DNA of 64,000 nt from positions 1 to 64,000 of the forward strand of contig JAZKJV010010547.1 in the NCBI GenBank assembly GCA_037367405.1, written 5' to 3'. Of this stretch, positions 60,745 to 64,000 are shown one piece after another (position 1 is the stretch's first letter; each line of letters opens with the position of its first letter). This DNA is from Ottelia alismoides. Its lineage: Eukaryota > Streptophyta > Magnoliopsida > Alismatales > Hydrocharitaceae. The notes under the pieces were generated by a model. It saw nothing but the letters and a program-made list of their open reading frames with translations. It was not told the DNA's origin and made no database searches. The position numbers and the translations under genes are program-made.

Positions 60745-60774
60745 GGTCTCACAAGGCGAGATCGCAGTCGATGT
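60745..60774 (-). pseudogene. Athila protease region, upstream stub
   Basis: Joins in sense to 50248 once the insertion is removed. It runs only about 30 bp before LTR-like sequence begins, so gag, which should be here, is missing. Confidence 0.5.
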
Positions 60775-63700
60775 GCTGACTACTCCAGAAAATCGATAAA
60801 TTCAACAATTAACCCACAATGATGATCAAACAATGAAAAGCAAGTGCGGAGTTAAAATTTATTATAACTCTGCAACAAGGATGTGTATAGGTGCAAGTAT
60901 GTGTAGATTGTCGAACACAGGGAACAAGCAGGATAGATCAGACAATAAATTACACAAAATGTGAATGTGATGTATTTGTCTATATGTTCTACTTTGTGGG
61001 TTTTAATTTTTAACTTTTTTATTACAGATTTTATATTTTATATTTTGATTTTTTATTTTATATTTGTATATTTTCTTTTTATATTTTTATGTTTTCTTTT
61101 TCTTTTAATAGATATAAAGCTATATATGTGATACGTATACAATATAGCATAGTATTAATATAAAAATTAACAAAAATAAGTAAAATAAAGAAAATAAAAA
61201 TCTTTTTGGGTTTTAGATAATTTTTTAGTATTTTTGTGATTTTTTGGAATTTTTACTAATTTCTATATATTTTCAAGGTTAAAAATACCAAAAATAGGGA
61301 TAAAATAAATACTTAAAATTAAAATGGAGATGAAAAATATAAAACAAAGTCAAAAATTCTCCAAATTATATTTAATATATAGATAATAATATAAAGAAAA
61401 TTCATAAACATAAAATTATTTTTTTGGATTTTTAAGACTTTTTATACTTTAGAATGGTTTTTAGGGTTTTTCTATTTTTGAGTATTCTTTGGTATTTTTT
61501 AGTGATTCTTGGTCTGGAGTTGTAAAATAAGTAAATAAATATAAAATATATTTTTTTTGAATTTTTCAAAACGATTTTATAATTTTTATGTGTTTTCTAT
61601 CAAATAGGGTCAAAAATTAACTCTTTGATTTTTAATAAATAATATAAAGTCCTAATTGCAAAAATAAAAATTGTGCACGAAAGTATATGTAATCAAGAGC
61701 TTAAGTTTTTTTTTGGATTTTTTTCAAGTTTTAATGCTATTTAAAATAAATACAAGAAACAAAGAGAACTACACTACTAACAGAGGCATATATGTAAATT
61801 GCAGAAAGGTCCGGGGCGAACTTGCAATTTTTCCAAAATATTATAACTAAACAAAACTTTTAATGCACTAATACGTAATACATAAAGCTTCAGGTGCCTC
61901 TGTGCAAAATGCGTAGACTCACGTGTATCGAGACGAGAGCCACGCTAGCAGGGACCTAATTGTAATTATAAGAAATATAGGGGTCGGTTTGCAAATTTTA
62001 CAATAATATTACACTGAATAAAATAGTTTATGTACCATTTAGAAATATACAAAAGACTAGGGGTCCCGCTGCAAAATCACCACCTCACGTGATGCATTAC
62101 GTGAGGTGACGTGGCTTGGACCAGAATGCAAATACGAAGAGTTCAGGGGTGTTTTTTTGCTAATATTACAAAAATAATAAAATGCAGAGGAAAATTTTAG
62201 TGCAAAATAGTATGTACAAAAATCGACTGGGGAAGTATGCAAAATACCCAAGCCAAAGCGCGCATCCAACGACGGATATGAGTTCACTTGCTACATGTCA
62301 ATGCGAGAGCAGTTGATACCCCTTCGGCCTCGAACGGCCACGATTAGATCCTGGCTGAAGATCGAACATTGAGGGTCTGGGGGAATCCAATGACGGTTGG
62401 GTGATTTGGTGGAAGGCCATGATCTGACAACGGAGGGCACAAGAGGAAGAACAGGGACGAACTCCGCCGAGGTGAAGTTCGCCGAGATCAATCCCCTTCC
62501 TCTGATGATCGTTGAAGCTCCAAAAAGGCCAGACGTGCTTCTGCACGAGTCCTCTATGGATTAGAGGCATCAAAAGGTGTTGGCGACCTCTAGAGTTCTC
62601 CTACGATGGTGAGGATGGGGAGGGATCTAGGAAGCTCCGACAAGAGGCAAAAATCGACTCATTGTGATACTTAAATCCAGGAACCTGCAAAAGATGGTGA
62701 AAGGATCAAGGGAAAACTGCCTTGACCTCGCAGCGGGGTGGAATGGAGCGGGGGTGTAAGATGGACGCTCACAGTAGCGAGCTCCGGAGAGGGGCAGATA
62801 AGGATGATTGAGTGACTAAATGCGAAATAAAAGGGCAAAATTGAACCTAGGGACGGTAAACGAAGAAAATGAGAGGAAAGAGGAAAAATAACCTCGATGG
62901 TTGGAGAACCAAAGGTGAACCTCAACGGTGGTGTCGACCGTTGGAGATGGGTTGGACGCCACCCAAAGACACGGCTGGACTCCGCTCGAGGCTGTAGGAG
63001 AGAGCCCTGTCATCGCTCTATCTCCCCAGCACACGAAGGAAGGATGGCTTGGTCAAAAGGGAGTTCAAAGGAAAAAAGGAGGGTAAAGGTCGAGTTATGT
63101 ACAAGAGGTTGACAGGGCGATAAGATCGAAGGATATCGGATGCATCAGTAATCTATGCCCCGAGGAAAGATATGGCGTGAATCACCAATAACGAGAAAGA
63201 AAAGTCATGAAGAATGCGACATCAAATGGTGTAAGACGTAGCTACAAAAAATCGAGAAATGGGGCAGAAATGAGGTATCAGAAGGGCGCATGGGGATGGT
63301 CAAAGAGTTGACCCGCGGTCAACTCTCCGACGCTCCTTGTTGGTCCACGTGACCAATTAGGATAAAGCCCTGGAAAAAGATTATAAACATTAATAAAAAT
63401 AATAATTGAATTTTATTAATATTAGTTTATAAAATAAAAGATATTTATTATTTTATAAAGTAATTCATTATGATTTTTATTTATTTTTAGAGGTCTATAA
63501 TTACAAGTTACTTTTTAAGGGCTATATATAGGTATATTCATTTATGTATTTTATTCTTTTATTTTTATTTTGTATTTTTGATTTTTTTATTTTATTTTAT
63601 TAGTTTATAAATTTATAACTTATTTGTATTTTATTAAATATATTTTTATTTTATTTTCTTATGTATTATATACAATTAATTAAATAGGTATTTTATTTAC

Positions 63701-64000
63701 ATAAGTATAGTTATAGGTATTTTACCTGTGTATTTCTATAAGTATTTTATTTTCATGTTTTCTTGATGTTTTTATTCCAATTTTAATATGCACATATATA
63801 TAAATAATATTTACTAAATTATAAAAAATTAAAATTATAAAAATAATGAATAATAAATGAAATGAATATTTTAATCGGTATAACTATATAATAGGGGTCC
63901 AAAAGCTAACTTTCACACATTAACTCAAAAAAAAATCCACGTTCATTAAATAGATTATTAAAGTTATATACAATTAAAGGTGATTATATATATTCTGAGT
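60775..64000 (-). mobile_element. 5' LTR of the Athila element, runs off the window
   Basis: Starts (in +) with tgctgactactccagaaaatcg. It continues with family blocks aaacaatgaaaagcaagtgcgg at 60831, gtagattgtcgaacacaggg at 60912, an AT-rich run, ggggcgaacttgcaat at 61812, a GC-rich part 62230-63360 with a W-box pair, and an AT-rich end. The outer end (ttcatca) is not reached by 64000. No PBS is recognisable at its inner end. Small open frames in the GC-rich part are not considered genes. Confidence 0.65.
63307..63323. promoter_or_regulatory. Palindromic W-box pair in Athila 5' LTR
   Basis: GTTGACC-cgc-GGTCAAC, third occurrence of the pair in this LTR family within the window. Confidence 0.5.

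Overview
This window is nuclear DNA of a flowering plant; I cannot name the species. Evidence for a plant: plant-type Athila, Tekay-like Ty3 and Ty1/copia retrotransposons, plant RTE and L1 LINEs, a plant F-box/kelch gene, and a piece of plant mitochondrial DNA that kept its unedited nad9 codons. Gene density is very low. I can support one protein gene, an F-box/kelch gene on the minus strand at 19.4-20.4 kb with a probable 5'UTR intron, plus one doubtful terminal exon at 18.8 kb. Nearly all the rest is mobile DNA, much of it nested.

Region 1 (1-17.5 kb) is a multi-level nest. A dead Tekay-like Ty3 element (+ strand, gag from about 5.5 kb, protease and RT to 17.5 kb) is interrupted twice. One interruption is a copia solo LTR (5974-13882, minus, TSD atcta/gtcta). 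That LTR is split by an Athila-type solo LTR (about 8009-13485, minus), which is split by a 5'-truncated RTE LINE (10803-12492, 9-bp TSD). The other interruption is about 1.6 kb of mitochondrial DNA with decayed trnY(GUA) and nad9, between gag and protease. Upstream lies a 5'-truncated L1 LINE with a perfect 16-bp TSD (3131-4000).

Region 2 (18-21.5 kb) holds the F-box/kelch gene. Its protein is 346 residues; from memory of its Arabidopsis relatives (about 475 residues) it lacks a central block of kelch repeats.

Region 3 (22-29 kb) is a cluster of foldback elements that sit in (TA)n or similar microsatellites: a palindromic family of about 165 bp (eight or more copies and fragments), a second foldback family, and a 1.25-kb element with perfect 43-bp terminal inverted repeats. 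One foldback copy is split by a 3.3-kb Athila-type solo LTR with TSD aagac/aagat. Region 4 (29-35.6 kb) is gene-free and holds an 844-bp (GT)n tract and a possible old solo LTR.

Region 5 (35.6-64 kb): a decayed Ale-type copia element (minus), then a decayed Athila element (minus, LTRs at about 40.75-44.59 kb and from about 60.77 kb past the window end). The Athila protease is split by a complete, young, 10.5-kb copia-derived element (50254-60739, TSD cttac). That element has nearly identical 2.5-2.6-kb LTRs around a core of wrecked pol, so it looks non-autonomous. Its 5' LTR has lost 118 bp including the TATA box. Its LTRs carry a ladder of about a dozen consecutive hairpins, parts of which persist in the much older LTR at 6-8 kb. 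Three of the four Athila-type LTRs share a palindromic pair of W-box motifs (GTTGACC / GGTCAAC).
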